Assembly: GCF_000327385.1 (NCBI RefSeq)
Contig: NW_008710807.1
Location: forward strand, 719,184 to 783,183
DNA from: Lottia gigantea
Lineage: Eukaryota; Mollusca; Gastropoda; Lottiidae
Direction of reading: 5' to 3'
Length of the DNA stretch: 64,000 bases
Position 1 is the first letter of the stretch. Every line of letters begins with the position of its first letter. The notes under the pieces were generated by a model, which searched no databases, had not been told where the DNA came from, and was given only the letters and a program-made list of their open reading frames with translations. Below, in pieces: positions 34,201 through 44,671 of the stretch. The translations under genes and the position numbers were made by a program.

Positions 34201-37200
34201 TCTGTCAGATCTTAGTTGAGAGGTGGAGTCAAAAATTAGACACCAAAGGAATGATCAAATGATAAATATTGTTTCCAATCAGTCTGTTAGTGAGATAGTT
34301 TATCTTTATTTTAATGGCTACTAATATATCTATCTTAAACTTGTCTCCATCTTGCTTCCTCATCTTCCTTCATATCTTTACTATAACTCTATTTTTAATG
34401 CCCTATCTTATCTTAATGGTGGAGGAACTTGGCCAACGATTTCAATTTCTTGTTTACTCTAGCTGTTCTACTTTAAATACACACTTGTTTTTGTTTACTG
34501 CGATATGTCAGTCGAAGATATTAAACCGAAATCCTATTTTGGACAGAGTTTTAAATATTTGACAGGTCGTTAGGGCAGAGAGTACTCACTAACAGAATAA
34601 TGTCAATTAACAAAAAGTAAACAACAAACTAGGACACCTGTTGATTTAAAAACAAACCAACATCCCTGATATTTAAAATGGTTGATCCTAAAAACCTGAG
34701 GTCATGACCTCTAAACAAACGTCCCTATTATTTGAATGGTTGATCCTAAACACCCTGAGGTCATGACCTCTAAACATATGTCCCTGATATTTGAATGGTA
34801 GAATCTATGAAACTGAGGTCACGACCTTTGATTACCACCTGTTTTTACCAGAATCTAATCTAGTTTTTTCAGCATCTTCTACCTCATTAAATGGACTCCT
34901 CTTGGACTTCAGCCAAAAAAATTGGGAAAATGTCCAGGAATCCAAAACCTCATCAGTCTGTTGTTAATAATTAACTTATTTTTGTGGAACTGTAAAATTT
35001 AATCTAAAGAATGTAATTTTTCCATTATTTTTAATTTAAAAAAACAGTTGAAGTACTGAGAACTTACTGAAAATTAAAAATTTCCTTTTTTTATTGAGAA
35101 AAAGTTAATATTAATTATTCTATTTTTTATTTGAATCCCTGAAAAATTGTTGAAAAAAGAAAAAAATTGTAAAAGATGTTGAACTCCGATTTCACCTTTC
35201 ACTGGTGACGTGAATATTTTACCCTTAAGGAAAGTGTAACAAATTAATTTTTATGCCCTTTTTTAAAGCATTGTTTTCACAATTCTATTTTTGTGAGTCT
35301 TGCAATTTCTCTCAAACCTTTTTACAATCCCTTTAAATAGGTACAATAAATTGTTGAATATTAGGATGTAAAACTCCACTTTTCGTATCAACTCAGCTCA
35401 CTTGTGAGTTTAATGATTAACACCCATGTTCAGTGAATTTTTATTGGCTTGCACTCAGGGAAGGTCAAGGTTTTTTGCGGTTTCTCAATCTAGAATTAAA
35501 TTTAACTGTTTTGAAAACAGGATCTGGTTCTTATCATGAAAACTAAAACCTTGAAAATTAACAAGAATCAACCTGTCTCCCTTCTCATTATAAAATAGAC
35601 TGGTCCACAGATTCTTTGCCAAAAGTTAAAACCTGAAACAGGAAGTGACTGCTTCTTTGAGGAAAAATAAGACGATTTTCCAATTTCCAGTAATTTGCGT
35701 TAAAAAAAAAACACACAGGCCACACACGTCTAAACCGCGTAATTACAATTGCACTTGAATCGTGGGTATTTTTTCAGCGGTAATACATTAGTAAAAATAA
35801 ACAATGAAACCAAGATTCATGAATTAAAGTATTTTGTTGAATGAGCTGTGAGTGTGATCTGTGAGTCATTCAGGAGATTGGTTATTGTTAAAGTTCTGCA
35901 CTGGCTAAAAGTACACCTGTACAACGAATTTTCCATTGTAACATGCTGACATCAACATAAGTAAACACTATTTAAAGCCTGTGCCAGTGCTTTCTGTTGA
36001 ATAGTCACTTGTAACCTTTTAATCACCCTAATCTCTACTTTGCAATTGACAATTCAATGAGACCATTATATCGGGTGTCCCAAAAAAAAAACCTCCCCAA
36101 CTTCGACGTTTAGTATCTCAGCTGTTGGTAAACTTTTTCTATTTCCTTCGAGATATTTGATTGGTTTGGATAATGAATATTACATTATATTGACCAATCA
36201 CAGCTCATCAAATTAACGCTCCTGAATTAAAATGAAAGTAAAATTTGATAAAAGGAATTCTTATGACATATTAGCCATCAGTATAGAACTATTTTAAATA
36301 GGGTTTTTATTTTCACCAAATGTTGAACTTGTCATACGAGAACTCGTAACTGGTTATGCTGACCTTGACATTTGAAACTGAGGATGTAAATATTTTCCTT
36401 TTCTTCGATATCAAGATTCTCTGTTTATTTCCTTTGAAATTATTTTTTTTTTATTTTCCTTTCAAGAGGGAAATTGCTCCATCTTCAAAATATGTGAAAA
36501 AAATGTTTCCCTTTTGTCTACTGAATTATAAGAATTTTGTTAATATTGAAAATAATTTAAAAGAAAGGGTACATGCTAGTTTCAAAAGATAACATTTTTC
36601 CAAAAATCATGTTTCTCTTAAGCAGATAATGATATCGAAAAATCTTTATTCTTAGAGGGAGGAGTCTCACTTTGAAGTTTTTTTTAGGTATCAAAACATT
36701 TTTGAAGGCAGGTGCATAAATTCATTAAACAATTCACCTAAATAAAAAATCAAGACATTAAGAAATTAAGTAATCTGATTGGATTACAAAACTAAATTTA
36801 AAATCAATTTTAGTGATTGACCAATCAAATGACTGGAACATTAAAATCATCTGAAGTTAAGTTTTCTGGAATATGGCCCAGCCAGTATCTTAGTGCATCT
36901 ATGTTGAGTTGATTGTCTTCTTTGTTAACGAGTCTATCAAGTCGTTATGAAAATTACAATTGGAATGGTTTCAATCCTGCAAGAAAATAATTTAAAATCA
37001 GAAGATTATTTCTCAAAACTTTTTGTCTATAAATTAAATTGAGGAAGAAGCCAAGTTTTGTGATGAAATTTGAAAGTCGTGCTGACCTACCACATCTTTT
37101 CTTAAAAACTAGGTTACATTCTTTCAACAACAGTGTCTTGTGTCTTGTAAAGGAAATGCACGCCTTCATCTCGACTACAATAATGGCTCAGTTGGTGTTG

Positions 37201-40200
37201 GTGTTGTTTAGTATGGTCTTAAGGGGATGCCCACACTTTCAGAATCATGGTTGCTCAGTGAGGTAAATGCAGGTCCAGGGTTCAGTACCAGCAATGAACT
37301 CGATGAGTGTTGGTGTTAGCTAGTATGGTCTTAAGGGGATGCCCACACTTCCTGAGCTGCTGTGGCTCAGTGAGTCTCTTGCTCACTAACCTGAAGGTCT
37401 AGAGTTCTAGGGTGAAGCTTCAATGATATGCACAGGCCTGTGTTGCATAGATTATGGTCAAGAAAAGATCAGACAAACATCTTAAAAACAAATATTCCTG
37501 TTTGTGGTTTGGTAATAAACAGTTTTGTGGAAATGAAATATTTTCTACTTTCCTGCTACATGATAGTTAAATAGATATACGTCATATCTTTAGAATCTGA
37601 ATTTTTATATTCCACTTTTTGATGTTGATGTTTATAAACTCATAACTTATTAGAAAATATATGTTTTGCGGTTTTGTGATGCATGATAGTTAGGCCAAAA
37701 CATAATATTTGATTCTTTGTTTTTTCAGTTTTATGATCATGACATTTATCTGTTTTTTGGAAATTATGGTTTACAGTGTTGTGATTTGCTATAACATAAT
37801 ATTTTAATATTTTGTATTTTTCAGTTCTGTGATCTGGGAAGAATAACTAGTATAGAGGCGAATCATAAACAAGTAGATATGGCGAGACAAGGGCAGGAAG
37901 TGTGTATTAAAATAGAACCACTACCAGGTCATGCTCCTAGGATGTATGGTAAACATTTTGATCATGAAGATATCCTTATGAGCAAGGTATGTATCTTTGG
38001 GTCTTGGTGAAATATCTACAATCAAAAACAATTTGAATTACCATGAAATACAAAAATGACCGGTAAAGCAGACATGTAAAGCACGTTCTGTTGGACAATT
38101 CCAAAATTTTGTAAAACACGAAATGATTTCATAATGTCCAAAATGACAAAAAAATGGTTATCACAACATCATGGCTGCTGTGATAGAATCCATTCAACTC
38201 AATATTACACAGAATTTGTGGCCAGTGCTTTTATGAGACTAAGTTCTCATCACCATCTGATAAAGATTACACTTTTTGACTGGCTACATATTGTAAGGGA
38301 TGCTGTTTCCTAAATTTAAAAGAAATTATATTTAGGTCTGTCAGACAGTGAAGAAAATAGGAACCAACATTTCGATGCTCTAAACAGACAGATTATTACT
38401 TTTGAAAAATTGTGTCATTAAATATTGTATAAAACTGTTTACATTTTTAGCAAAAATACCAATGTCAACAAATTCTATATATAGGTCAGTAGGTTAATGA
38501 CAACTATATATAGCTATCAGCTAATCCAGACCTTAATATATATATACAGCAAATCTTAGTGGGGGTAATATAATATTGAATATCTGCAGGGTATTTTTGG
38601 ATAAATTGGCAATCAGCCAAAATATTACCATAAATAATCTATAAATCAACTGATTACAAATTGTTAATTCATTGACACAATCAAGTGATACTGTCTAGAC
38701 TTTAAAGGGACGTTGTTGTCAAAATATTTTCCTTACCAGCCTGATATTATGCAGAACAGTTGGATATAAAAACTAGTTTTGTGATACCCGATTAGAATGC
38801 CCAATGTCACATTGCCACTGAGCGTATCAGACGATTCATATAGCATTCAACAAATGATTTTTGTCACATCTGTTAAAAGGGACAGGTGCGCTAATTTTTT
38901 TTACCAATCATACTTTAGTCTCAGAAACTGTAATTTTTTTAGCCAATCAGTACTAGTGTTCACATCTCACCGTCGAAATTTGAACCTTCAAATCCATGTG
39001 TGTCCAGAATTATCCTCGTTAGAAAGATAAAATGACGACTCGTCTTTTCTTGAGGCACTGCCGTATAAAGAAAAGACATCTATAGAAATAGGAACAGAAA
39101 TTTCTAGTTTGAGATATTTTGAAAGGAATTATGCGATTTTCGTAGTATTCTTTCATATTTTCTAGTATTTCTGAAGACTATTTACATATGTTCAATGCTA
39201 AAATCAACCCCCTGATGGTGCACCTATTCCTTTAAAATAGACAATATAGCTAGTCATAAAATAAGTGGTTGGTATCGTGATGAAATTTCTTTTCTTGATA
39301 ATTTTGTCTATACAGGTGTGAGGGTTAACATCTCATCAACTCATCCCACGCACTCTTATTTTCCTTAATAACTGGTTTCAATTTCTCCTTGTCAAGGTTT
39401 CAAGACAGATGGATGTATTTATTATAGGACCCCATCCTTAGTTTACTTCTGTAGGATATGAATAAAAAAATAACAGGATTTGAAGTTGTAAGAAATACAT
39501 CTTCTCTGAAAGAAAGATTCCATAAATGTTTATGAGTTGAAAACATCAAATTTTTTTTTTTTTAAATTTAAGAAATATTAATTCTCTGAAAGAAAAGATT
39601 TTTATTTATGATGTGTGCATTAAGTGAAAAACATTTCAAAAAGAAAAATTCAGAAATATGTTTTCTCTGAAAGAAATGTGATCCTTATTTGCCATGTGTA
39701 TGCAATTAGTGAAAAATTATTTTCTAAAAATCAAGTTTTCAGCTAAATGGCTTGTCAGAAAAGGGTGCTAAGTTGACGATCTCCAGCTCACAGTGGCATC
39801 AGGTGTTTTGAAATAGTAATTTGCCTTGTCTCACATATGCGGTGACAGTTGGAAACCAGCAGAGTCAAAATTTTAATCAGGATAAAATTAAGATTTTGAG
39901 AAATACAGTAATCTGATTGGTCAATAAAGCTACTGGTCACAATTCTTGTACATTTTTGAGTTAACAATGCTACACCAAACATTGTGCTTCAAGTTACATG
40001 AAACATTGTGAAATTCTTACACAAAAACACCTGTTAACGCCCAGTTTCTTTAACAAAATTCTTGGTTGGGTATGTTTTGAAATATTGAGACATTTTATGA
40101 CTGGAGTAATTACTAAAGTTACCGTGTTGAATTATGTCCCCTATAATTATCATATCATATTAACAACACGATATCATATACAACACAACTTCTTCACAAT

Positions 40201-41799
40201 GTCAAGCTATTACAAACTCTGTCTAATACCTTGACATATTTAAGCTCTTTCTTGCAGTGATTTCACTGGAGGCAATTACAAACTCTGTCAAATACTCTAA
40301 CATCAGAAGCCAATTTTCTTGCATCATGGAAGTTTGTAAATGTAATGCAGTGATTTCATTGAATTGTACGCTAGAGAATACAGCCAATCAGAGCCCTGAT
40401 GAGAAAGACTAAACGTTAGGGCAGTGCTTATCAAGAGCTCTGATTGGCTGCATTCAGTAGCTGTGTCCAGGGCTCTGATTGGTTGTCCTGCTAGCATACA
40501 ATCCAATCAAATGGATGCATTAACAAACTTCTGTGATACATGTGCCTTGTGATGTCAAAGAATTAGAGTTTGTAAACATGACAACACAACTTCAGTCAAT
40601 TCAACTTTCTGTTTTTTTACTATGTTGTAGTTGAAGCCTTTGAAAATATTGGGCGTTATTCATATTTAAATGTTTGTGCCCAGATCAGATTATCAACAAG
40701 AAATTTCATAATTCTTCTATTGAAATCTAATATGTACCAATTAGAATTAAAGGGGTAGTCTGATTAATCTGCTTACTTCAAAATTTCCCTCATTGTACAC
40801 TGCATGGTGTTTCCTGTCTTCATTAACACACTCGGTGCAGAAAAGTAGGAAATAAGACTCAATTCATTTCATTTTCAACTGCTTACTTACCCTTTTAGAA
40901 TATATTCAGTTTGAAGAAGTAGATACATAGAAGTAAATAGCATATTTTAGAAATCTTTTCACCTATAATGTTTTGAAATAATGAAAATTTTGAATGTTGC
41001 CTCTTTAAATGGGAGTCAAGGCAATGCATATAATTTTTCAAAAACTTGCTGAACTGGGAAAAGTCTCTTAAATATACTGCTCAGATATCAAAAGCAGAAT
41101 GCACACAACACTTGTAAAGTATGGTTAATTGTAAGGTTTTAAAAAAAAAAGCCTTTTTCAAAGACTTGCAAATTTAAACAATTTCCGTGGAAAAAATGTT
41201 TGATGAAGAGTTTCCCAAAGACCTACAAATTTAAGAGAAAATCATTCATAAAACAGAAACTGTATTTTTATTCTTACTGTGTAAATAGTCTAGTCTTAAA
41301 ATATTGCCTGTTAAATATTTGAGATAGTGAAAACCTAAAGTAACAATATGATGACAGCTTCTTTGGGTTCGGCTATCCCACAGTTTGTTATTGTTATCAA
41401 GAAACAAGCCTGTTTTGATTGGCTAAAGTTAATGTCAATATAACAGGACTTTGATAGGAAGCTTGTTAGATTATGAAGACAAAAAGTGTGAGGAAAAAAA
41501 TTGAAATCGACAGCCCTCTTAAATGTTCATCAAATTAATCTTTTGAAATAACCTGAAAAACATCGCACCAGAAAACAGCAGCGCTGGAGAGGGTAGAAAT
41601 TTGATAACGGAAGGAAAGTTTGGTCTTATCTTAATTAAACTGACCACAAAACTAATTAGTTAACTCTACGACCATTTTCTTTCTTTTTCAGATTTCCAGA
41701 GAGACTATAGATTGTGTCAAAAATTATTTCCGTGACGACATGCAGAAAAACGACTGGATACTGATCATGCAGTTGAAAAAATTATTTGAAATCATCTGA
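13223..41799 (+). CDS. EIF5B: Eukaryotic translation initiation factor 5B, 25 exons, complete
   Basis: eIF5B is the cytosolic translational GTPase that joins the 60S subunit to the 48S complex with eIF1A. Exons: 13223-13257, 14005-14124, 14535-14622, 15095-15256, 15662-16111, 16513-16690, 16916-17037, 17189-17305, 17742-17892, 18269-18349, 18742-18909, 19216-19466, 20050-20157, 20404-20514, 20836-20903, 21193-21334, 21766-21897, 22138-22320, 24454-24615, 25626-25757, 27061-27192, 29149-29225, 33111-33414, 37825-37986 and 41692-41799. All introns are GT-AG, and the joined frame gives 1247 residues (human about 1220). Residues 1-641 are Lys/Glu/Asp-rich, with a coiled-coil stretch near 385-475. 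G-domain motifs are intact: P-loop GHVDTGKT 665-672, switch [10 protein letters not shown] 689-697, DTPGH 729-733 with the catalytic His, NKID 783-786 and SAH 851-853. Domains II-IV follow, ending LKKLFEII as in animal homologues. No broken or missing key residue. The start MGKPKKGQK matches the expected basic N-terminus. Confidence 0.97.
14258..14400 (+). mobile_element. CAGACGTCTG-family fragment in eIF5B intron 2
   Basis: GTGTATCAGAGACACTGATAG, AACGTCTGTGGTTCTTGCA and CACTAAAACTAAGCGTTTGA match the order seen in the copy at 607-830. The central palindrome is degraded. Confidence 0.55.
15205..15256 (+). other. GAT-repeat (poly-Asp) stretch at the end of eIF5B exon 4
   Basis: A run of seven GAT codons encodes a short poly-aspartate tract in the acidic N-terminal region. 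It is a trinucleotide microsatellite inside coding sequence, in a part of eIF5B known to vary in length and composition between species. Confidence 0.7.
15345..15640. mobile_element. Foldback CAGACGTCTG-family element in eIF5B intron 4
   Basis: The left half reads CGGATGTCTGTGGATATTG and ACATGCTTAATCG. The right half carries the reverse order: TGACGTCATGAAATGCTTAG, then CCCACAGACGTCTGACTG (palindrome at 15581-15590). It ends shortly before the exon 5 acceptor, so the element supplies much of the intron's 3' part. Confidence 0.55.
16307..16510 (+). repeat. 34-bp tandem array next to the exon 6 acceptor
   Basis: TTCATTGATTCATGGCCCTG-type units start near 16341, 16375, 16409, 16443 and 16477, with a degenerate one at 16307. 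The last unit runs into the T-rich tract and ATCAG acceptor that end at 16512, so the array reaches the splice site of eIF5B exon 6. Confidence 0.9.
17388..17480 (+). mobile_element. tRNA-derived SINE fragment in eIF5B intron 8
   Basis: TGACTCAGTGATAAAGACAC and AACCTGAAGGTCCAGGTTT resemble A and B boxes. Related heads are at 21925-21985 and 37360-37420. No full tRNA fold and no intact 3' end. Confidence 0.45.
18915..19095. mobile_element. Palindromic MITE (GGTGCCCTCACACCA family) at the exon 11 donor
   Basis: Begins GGTGCCCTCACACCATCACC and ends with an imperfect inverted version (GCTATGATGTAAAGACAC). The interior is itself palindromic around GCAACCGAGTTGTGAGTTGC. Close relatives are at 63474-63653 (full) and 62815-62945. 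The left end starts about six bases after the GT of the exon 11 donor (18910). Confidence 0.75.
19471..19522 (+). repeat. 13-bp tandem array at the exon 12 donor
   Basis: AAATGGAGAGC-type units repeat about four times, starting within a few bases of the GTGAGT donor of eIF5B exon 12 (19467). Confidence 0.85.
21460..21762 (+). repeat. CATT/CATAC-rich simple repeat before exon 17
   Basis: Degenerate CATTCATTCATAC low-complexity sequence occupying most of eIF5B intron 16 up to the exon 17 acceptor. The apparent open frames across it (His/Ser/Phe-rich) are artefacts. Confidence 0.9.
21925..21990 (+). repeat. tRNA-derived SINE fragment in eIF5B intron 17
   Basis: GCTTGCTCGCTAACCAGAAG, then CCAGGTTCCATCCTGG, matches the B-box region of the copy at 17388. 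Confidence 0.45.
22985..23075 (+). repeat. Dispersed repeat (GTTGTCTGAAGATC family)
   Basis: ACTGAAAATAGGTCAGTTGT, CTGAAGATCAAATAGCGTAA and ACTCTGAGTAA. A reverse copy is at 25318-25395 and a direct copy at 62615-62705. Class unknown. Confidence 0.6.
23629..24504 (+). repeat. Twelve-copy 75-bp array of the exon 19 splice acceptor and exon start
   Basis: Units start every 75 bases from 23629 to 24454. Each begins GTAAAGGCTATCCATGG (unit 1 differs there, with GAATTAGG for GGTCTAGG) and covers the first 51 bases of eIF5B exon 19, then about 24 bases ending TTATGTTCTAG. Only the last unit continues into the rest of the exon (GGAAGTATTAAGG). Unit 1 keeps a different left flank (ATTTCTATTTCTAG), which looks like the ancestral intron end. 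Units vary at few sites (for example TTGATT/TTTATT). The unit length is 25 codons, and the acceptor TAG is an in-frame stop for every copy but the last. Confidence 0.97.
24655..25160. repeat. 66-bp minisatellite in eIF5B intron 19, eight copies
   Basis: GTAGAGGTGTGTATTTGATT starts at 24655, 24721, 24787, 24853, 24921, 24987, 25053 and 25119; one unit is 68 bp. Units differ mainly at TTAGACT/TTGGCCT and in the GACGGTCTG/GACAGCCTG part. The long minus-strand open frame here is a product of the repeat. Confidence 0.95.
25318..25395 (-). repeat. Dispersed repeat (GTTGTCTGAAGATC family), reverse copy
   Basis: TTACTCAGAGTTTCTTGCC and CAATCTTCAGACAACTGACC are the reverse complement of the segment at 22985-23075. 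Confidence 0.6.
27193..29148 (+). other. eIF5B intron 21
   Basis: No exon supported. It contains an incomplete GGCCTTATTC-type MITE (27299-27421), a reverse tRNA-like SINE head (27585-27650) and a fuller MITE copy (28914-29072). The middle, 27650-28900, is AT-rich without recognised structure. Confidence 0.6.
28914..29072. mobile_element. MITE, GGGGCCTTATTCTCC family
   Basis: Left end GGTCGTATTCTCCAAATACT; right end AAGTTTTCAAGAATAAGGTC. The interior has AGTCTGATTGGATAC and TTTTAGTGATTGACAAATG as in the better copy at 54675-54835. About 158 bp, non-coding. Confidence 0.65.
30296..30620 (+). repeat. Degenerate (ATC/ATT)n simple repeat
   Basis: Over 300 bases of CATCATCATTATCAT-type sequence in eIF5B intron 22. 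Low complexity, no gene. Confidence 0.9.
31160..31190 (+). repeat. T-run followed by long G-run
   Basis: A run of eight or more T leads into G stretches interrupted once by T. Potential G-quadruplex in eIF5B intron 22. Confidence 0.85.
31900..32570. repeat. Degenerate tandem repeat of about 90-110 bp
   Basis: Recurring blocks AATATGGTCCTTGGTTTATT, AGGCCAAAAGT, AATAATTCTCA.TGAAACC and AAAGTGACAGATAGG appear about six times with much divergence. Old array, no coding content. Confidence 0.75.
33450..33611. mobile_element. Palindromic element with ACAAACTTCTGTGAT end
   Basis: GCAGTGATCTGATTGGATA on the left faces TATCCAATCAAATCACTGCA on the right; the inner parts also face (AATACAGCCAATCAGAGC against ATGATTCGCTGTATTCATT). 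The right end ACAAACTTCTGTGATA matches 40523-40538. Confidence 0.55.
34650..34830 (+). repeat. 58-bp block in three tandem copies with AGGTCA palindromes
   Basis: Each unit has TGGTTGATCCTAAA-like sequence followed by TGAGGTCATGACCTC and TCCCTGATATTTGAATGG. The palindrome AGGTCATGACCT is exact at 34699-34710 and 34758-34769 and has one change (AGGTCACGACCT) at 34816-34827. Confidence 0.85.
34699..34827. promoter_or_regulatory. Three inverted AGGTCA half-site pairs (IR0 nuclear-receptor type)
   Basis: AGGTCATGACCT is the idealised palindromic thyroid-hormone/retinoid response element (two AGGTCA half-sites, no spacer). Three at 58-59 base spacing within an intron may be a receptor-binding cluster. 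The sites are carried by a tandem repeat, so a by-product of duplication is equally possible. Confidence 0.25.
36730..36880. mobile_element. MITE, GGGGCCTTATTCTCC family, worn copy
   Basis: Interior AAGTAATCTGATTGGATTAC and TTTTAGTGATTGACCAATCA, right end AAGTTTTCTGGAATATGGCC. The left end is degraded. Confidence 0.55.
40323..40538. mobile_element. Foldback element with repeated CTGATTGG motifs
   Basis: The left end TCATGGAAGTTTGTAAATG faces the right end GCATTAACAAACTTCTGTGA. Inside, AATACAGCCAATCAGAGCCC faces AGAGCTCTGATTGGCTGCAT, and a further CTGATTGG follows. About 216 bp, non-coding, related to 33450-33611. Confidence 0.65.
40775..40885 (+). mobile_element. SINE-like element with CATTTCATTT tail
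   Basis: TTTCCCTCATTGTACACTGC, GTGCAGAAAAGTAGGA and the tail ATTCATTTCATTTTC match 47950-48135. The left part is missing. Confidence 0.6.
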
Positions 41800-43000
41800 G
41801 ATGAACATTAGTTGGATTGAAATTAAGTAATTTTACAAAAAAAAAATTGTATTTTGGTGTGGGTAAAGACATTGTGGAAACGTGCTAGTTAAAAACCAGA
41901 GGAATTCAACGCCACCCAAAGTCACACAGCAAAAAATAAAATTTTGTTTAAGGTTATTGAGATGAGTCTACATGAATAAAATCCAAAACAAAACATACTG
42001 GCAAAACATTGGTAGCAGCTAATGAACTTTTCACATGAAAGTGCTTGCTTAGTTGTGTAAGATTGTGATATCCTTCATCAAAACTGATACAAGGCAATAA
42101 AAGATGGTCTTGTATTAGCTTCAGAGAGAGGTGAGGTATAAAGTTAAGACACACCTAGACCACCTCCCTTGGTACACTGATTATTTTTATGAAGAATCCA
42201 CCGTTACCAAAATTGAGAATAAGGGGTTTAAATTATTTATTTTGTTTGAGAGTGCTATTAAATATTAAATCAAAATGTTACCTTGATGCAGATGAGAAAA
42301 TTTTATCACCAGTGAAAATAATCGGCCAAATAAATCCCACATTTTTTATGCCGGTGATTCGTACGATTTTAATATTATGCGATCGGCCAATAAAATACTC
42401 TCATCTGCCTTAGAAAAAAAAGGTTTATTCTGTTTATGAGGGAGTATGTTCTACTTGACTTGGTGTTAATTGACTAACACAATTGCTGTATTTTTATGAA
42501 TCTGGAACACACTCCTCCTATACGAAACTAGGTATGATTCTAACATGGAAATAACGCACACGAACGTAATTCACAGCCATTTTGAATCTCTTCCTCGACT
42601 TTTTAAAAGGCTACAATGTTTCAACAAATCTGTCAAATCACATTTAACGATCTAGAAATGGCTATGTAGTTTCGTATGACACTCTTATTTTAAGTCTTGT
42701 GCACATATGAAATCAAGGCAGAATTGGGATATAATAGTAATATATCTTTTGAGACTGGGGTCAGCCTCCATTTTTTTTTTTTGAGAAAAAAAAAACTATC
42801 TTAAAGTTAATTGAGACTTATTTATGGAAAAATTTTCAGAATGGGAAGCCCCAGAATATCCCGTACAGAGTCTGTGGTGTTAGTTTGTAAATATTACAAG
42901 TTTTTGTAAATAAGAATTCTATTTTTCTCAGTCATTGTAAAAATTACGAGTGATGTCTTGATTTGTTGGAATGGAATTATTATAAAAAACATGGAATAAA
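41800..43000 (+). other. Probable eIF5B 3' UTR
   Basis: AT-rich, non-coding sequence follows the TGA stop. AATAAA hexamers occur at 41935-41940, 42096-42101, 42389-42394 and 42995-43000. Which one is used cannot be told; the last is followed by a GT-rich stretch (GAGTGTTGGTG) typical of a downstream element, so the UTR may be up to 1.2 kb long. A T-run and an A-run near 42770-42795 could form a small hairpin. Confidence 0.4.
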
Positions 43001-43815
43001 GAGTGTTGGTGCCTTGAAGAATTATTCCTGTAATTATACTCTCTCTTTTGATAATTGGCCAGAGTGGGAAACTGGATAAAATCTAGGCATTATCTTGTAT
43101 GGATGGGAGAATATACCAAGGCCCTGAATGCTACCTTTGCATGCTATAAATCCAGGGACAGTTATAGAAATGGAAAACGTAGGCCTATGCTACTGTCCTG
43201 GTAAAATTTCTGTTGTCCGCTTTAGCCAAATCCAGCGCAGAAATGTGAAATTCTTTCATTGCCCACTGCATGGTATCGGAATTAAAATGATAGAGAAATG
43301 AAGGGCATAAAAGGTCAATTCATTCACTTATTGACTTGAAATAGGACATGACAATGAATATGGCAAGAGGATTTACTTTTTATTGACTGTATTTTATTGA
43401 TCACAAAGAACATATTATGAACTACATATAATGCATCTGGTTTATTAATAAATATTCGCCTGTTTCAACCAATCACAGAGCAGCTTCAAACCACACCTGT
43501 TCTCACACTCAAATTTCATTCATTAATCGGACACTGCAATCTGATCCCTGGTCAGCCCATTCATAAAGCTGGTCAAGTCCCCCATGTCCATTCGCAAACA
43601 AACCAAACCATTCATAAATAACAAATAACCGACCGTGGGAACGTTACTTCACATTGGTATACCCCATTCATCTCGATATCCTGGGCGGATCGAGCTTCGT
43701 TTCAAATAGATTGAGGGGCTTAATAAATAAATTGAAATACAAAAGACATTAAAATGTTATTTTGGGGTCACCATTGATAGAATTATATTTGCTTTATCAA
43801 GGATTATGCAGTATG

Positions 43816-44001
43816 CTATAACTCTATTAACTCGCTTGAATCTTGAATCTGGCCAGCCTTTTGCAACGGAAAACCAATTTTGGAAAACGTGGCCTTCTTG
43901 TTGGTTTTGTTCAATGTTTTCATAAAACCGATTGCAGCCCCCGCCTTCTTTTCTTTGAAGTATGGATTGTCATCAAAAATCGAATTGCCCTCAAAGACCA
44001 A
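43816..44001 (-). other. Short open frame, possible terminal exon or gene relic
   Basis: A 61-codon frame ending in TAG whose residue composition looks protein-like (contains DDNPYFKEKKAGAAIGFMK) and whose codons are not biased to low complexity. A possible acceptor (CTTTGAG) precedes GGC AAT TCG. I do not recognise the family, and no upstream exon was identified. Confidence 0.15.
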
Positions 44002-44328
44002 CCGGACAAAGAAAACTCAAAAGAAAACTTGTTTATAGGCCTACTATGTATGATATTTCGTCAAGTAAACATTCTTGTGTTATGTTTTGGTAAACATAGC
44101 ACGGTTGTGGTTAACCACGATCAAGCCAAGATATATCGTATCACTAGAGTCTTCTGTTTGCGAGTCATTATTCCATACATCTGTCATAGGGCGCATCCAA
44201 AAATGCCAAAAGAGGAGAGGTCGCTACAAGAAGGCCTCAGTACCCAACGAATTTCAGATGGCCTGAGGTGAATTTTGAGCATTTAGAAGGCTTTTCGCTT
44301 CAAATTGACCCTTCGCAGGCCTGTGTGA

Positions 44329-44345
44329 GGGGGGGGGGGGGGGGG
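44329..44345 (+). repeat. Poly-G run
   Basis: Seventeen consecutive G. Confidence 0.9.
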
Positions 44346-44671
44346 CATGACTTAATGACCCCCTTTCTTAAAACGTCACTTCTATTTTAAATAGGCCTAC
44401 TGTATTGGTGAATCAGGTCGTTTTGTCCAATAAAATCATAGGCCAATTTTGTCCTAGTGGTTAGGCTACGAATTTGCAATTTGTTTTGGAAAGTTATTGC
44501 CTATAGGCCTATTTGCAGTCTGAATCCTGCTGTCTCCTTGGCCAAAATTCATAGTGCAATATCGCATTTGAAATGGCATAAGTGGTGGTCTTGGTCCTGA
44601 AAAGTCGCTTTGAGTTATTTCCCCTTACGAAAAAGCGCGGGAGAAGAGGATCGACTGCTTGTTGTTGCGCG

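Larger units (their letters stand above)
33415..37824 (+). other. eIF5B intron 23 (4.4 kb)
   Basis: No exon supported. It contains a palindromic element (33450-33611), a triplicated block with AGGTCATGACCT palindromes (34650-34830), a MITE (36730-36880) and SINE heads near 37230-37420 (GGCTCAGTGAG... and AACCTGAAGGTCTAGAGTT). The remainder is AT-rich. Confidence 0.6.
37987..41691 (+). other. eIF5B intron 24 (3.7 kb)
   Basis: No exon supported. It holds a worn MITE fragment (39890-39945), a foldback element (40323-40538), a SINE-like copy (40775-40885) and a segment near 41385-41480 that resembles 26070-26160 (TTATCAAGAAA... GATTGGTTAAG). Confidence 0.6.
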
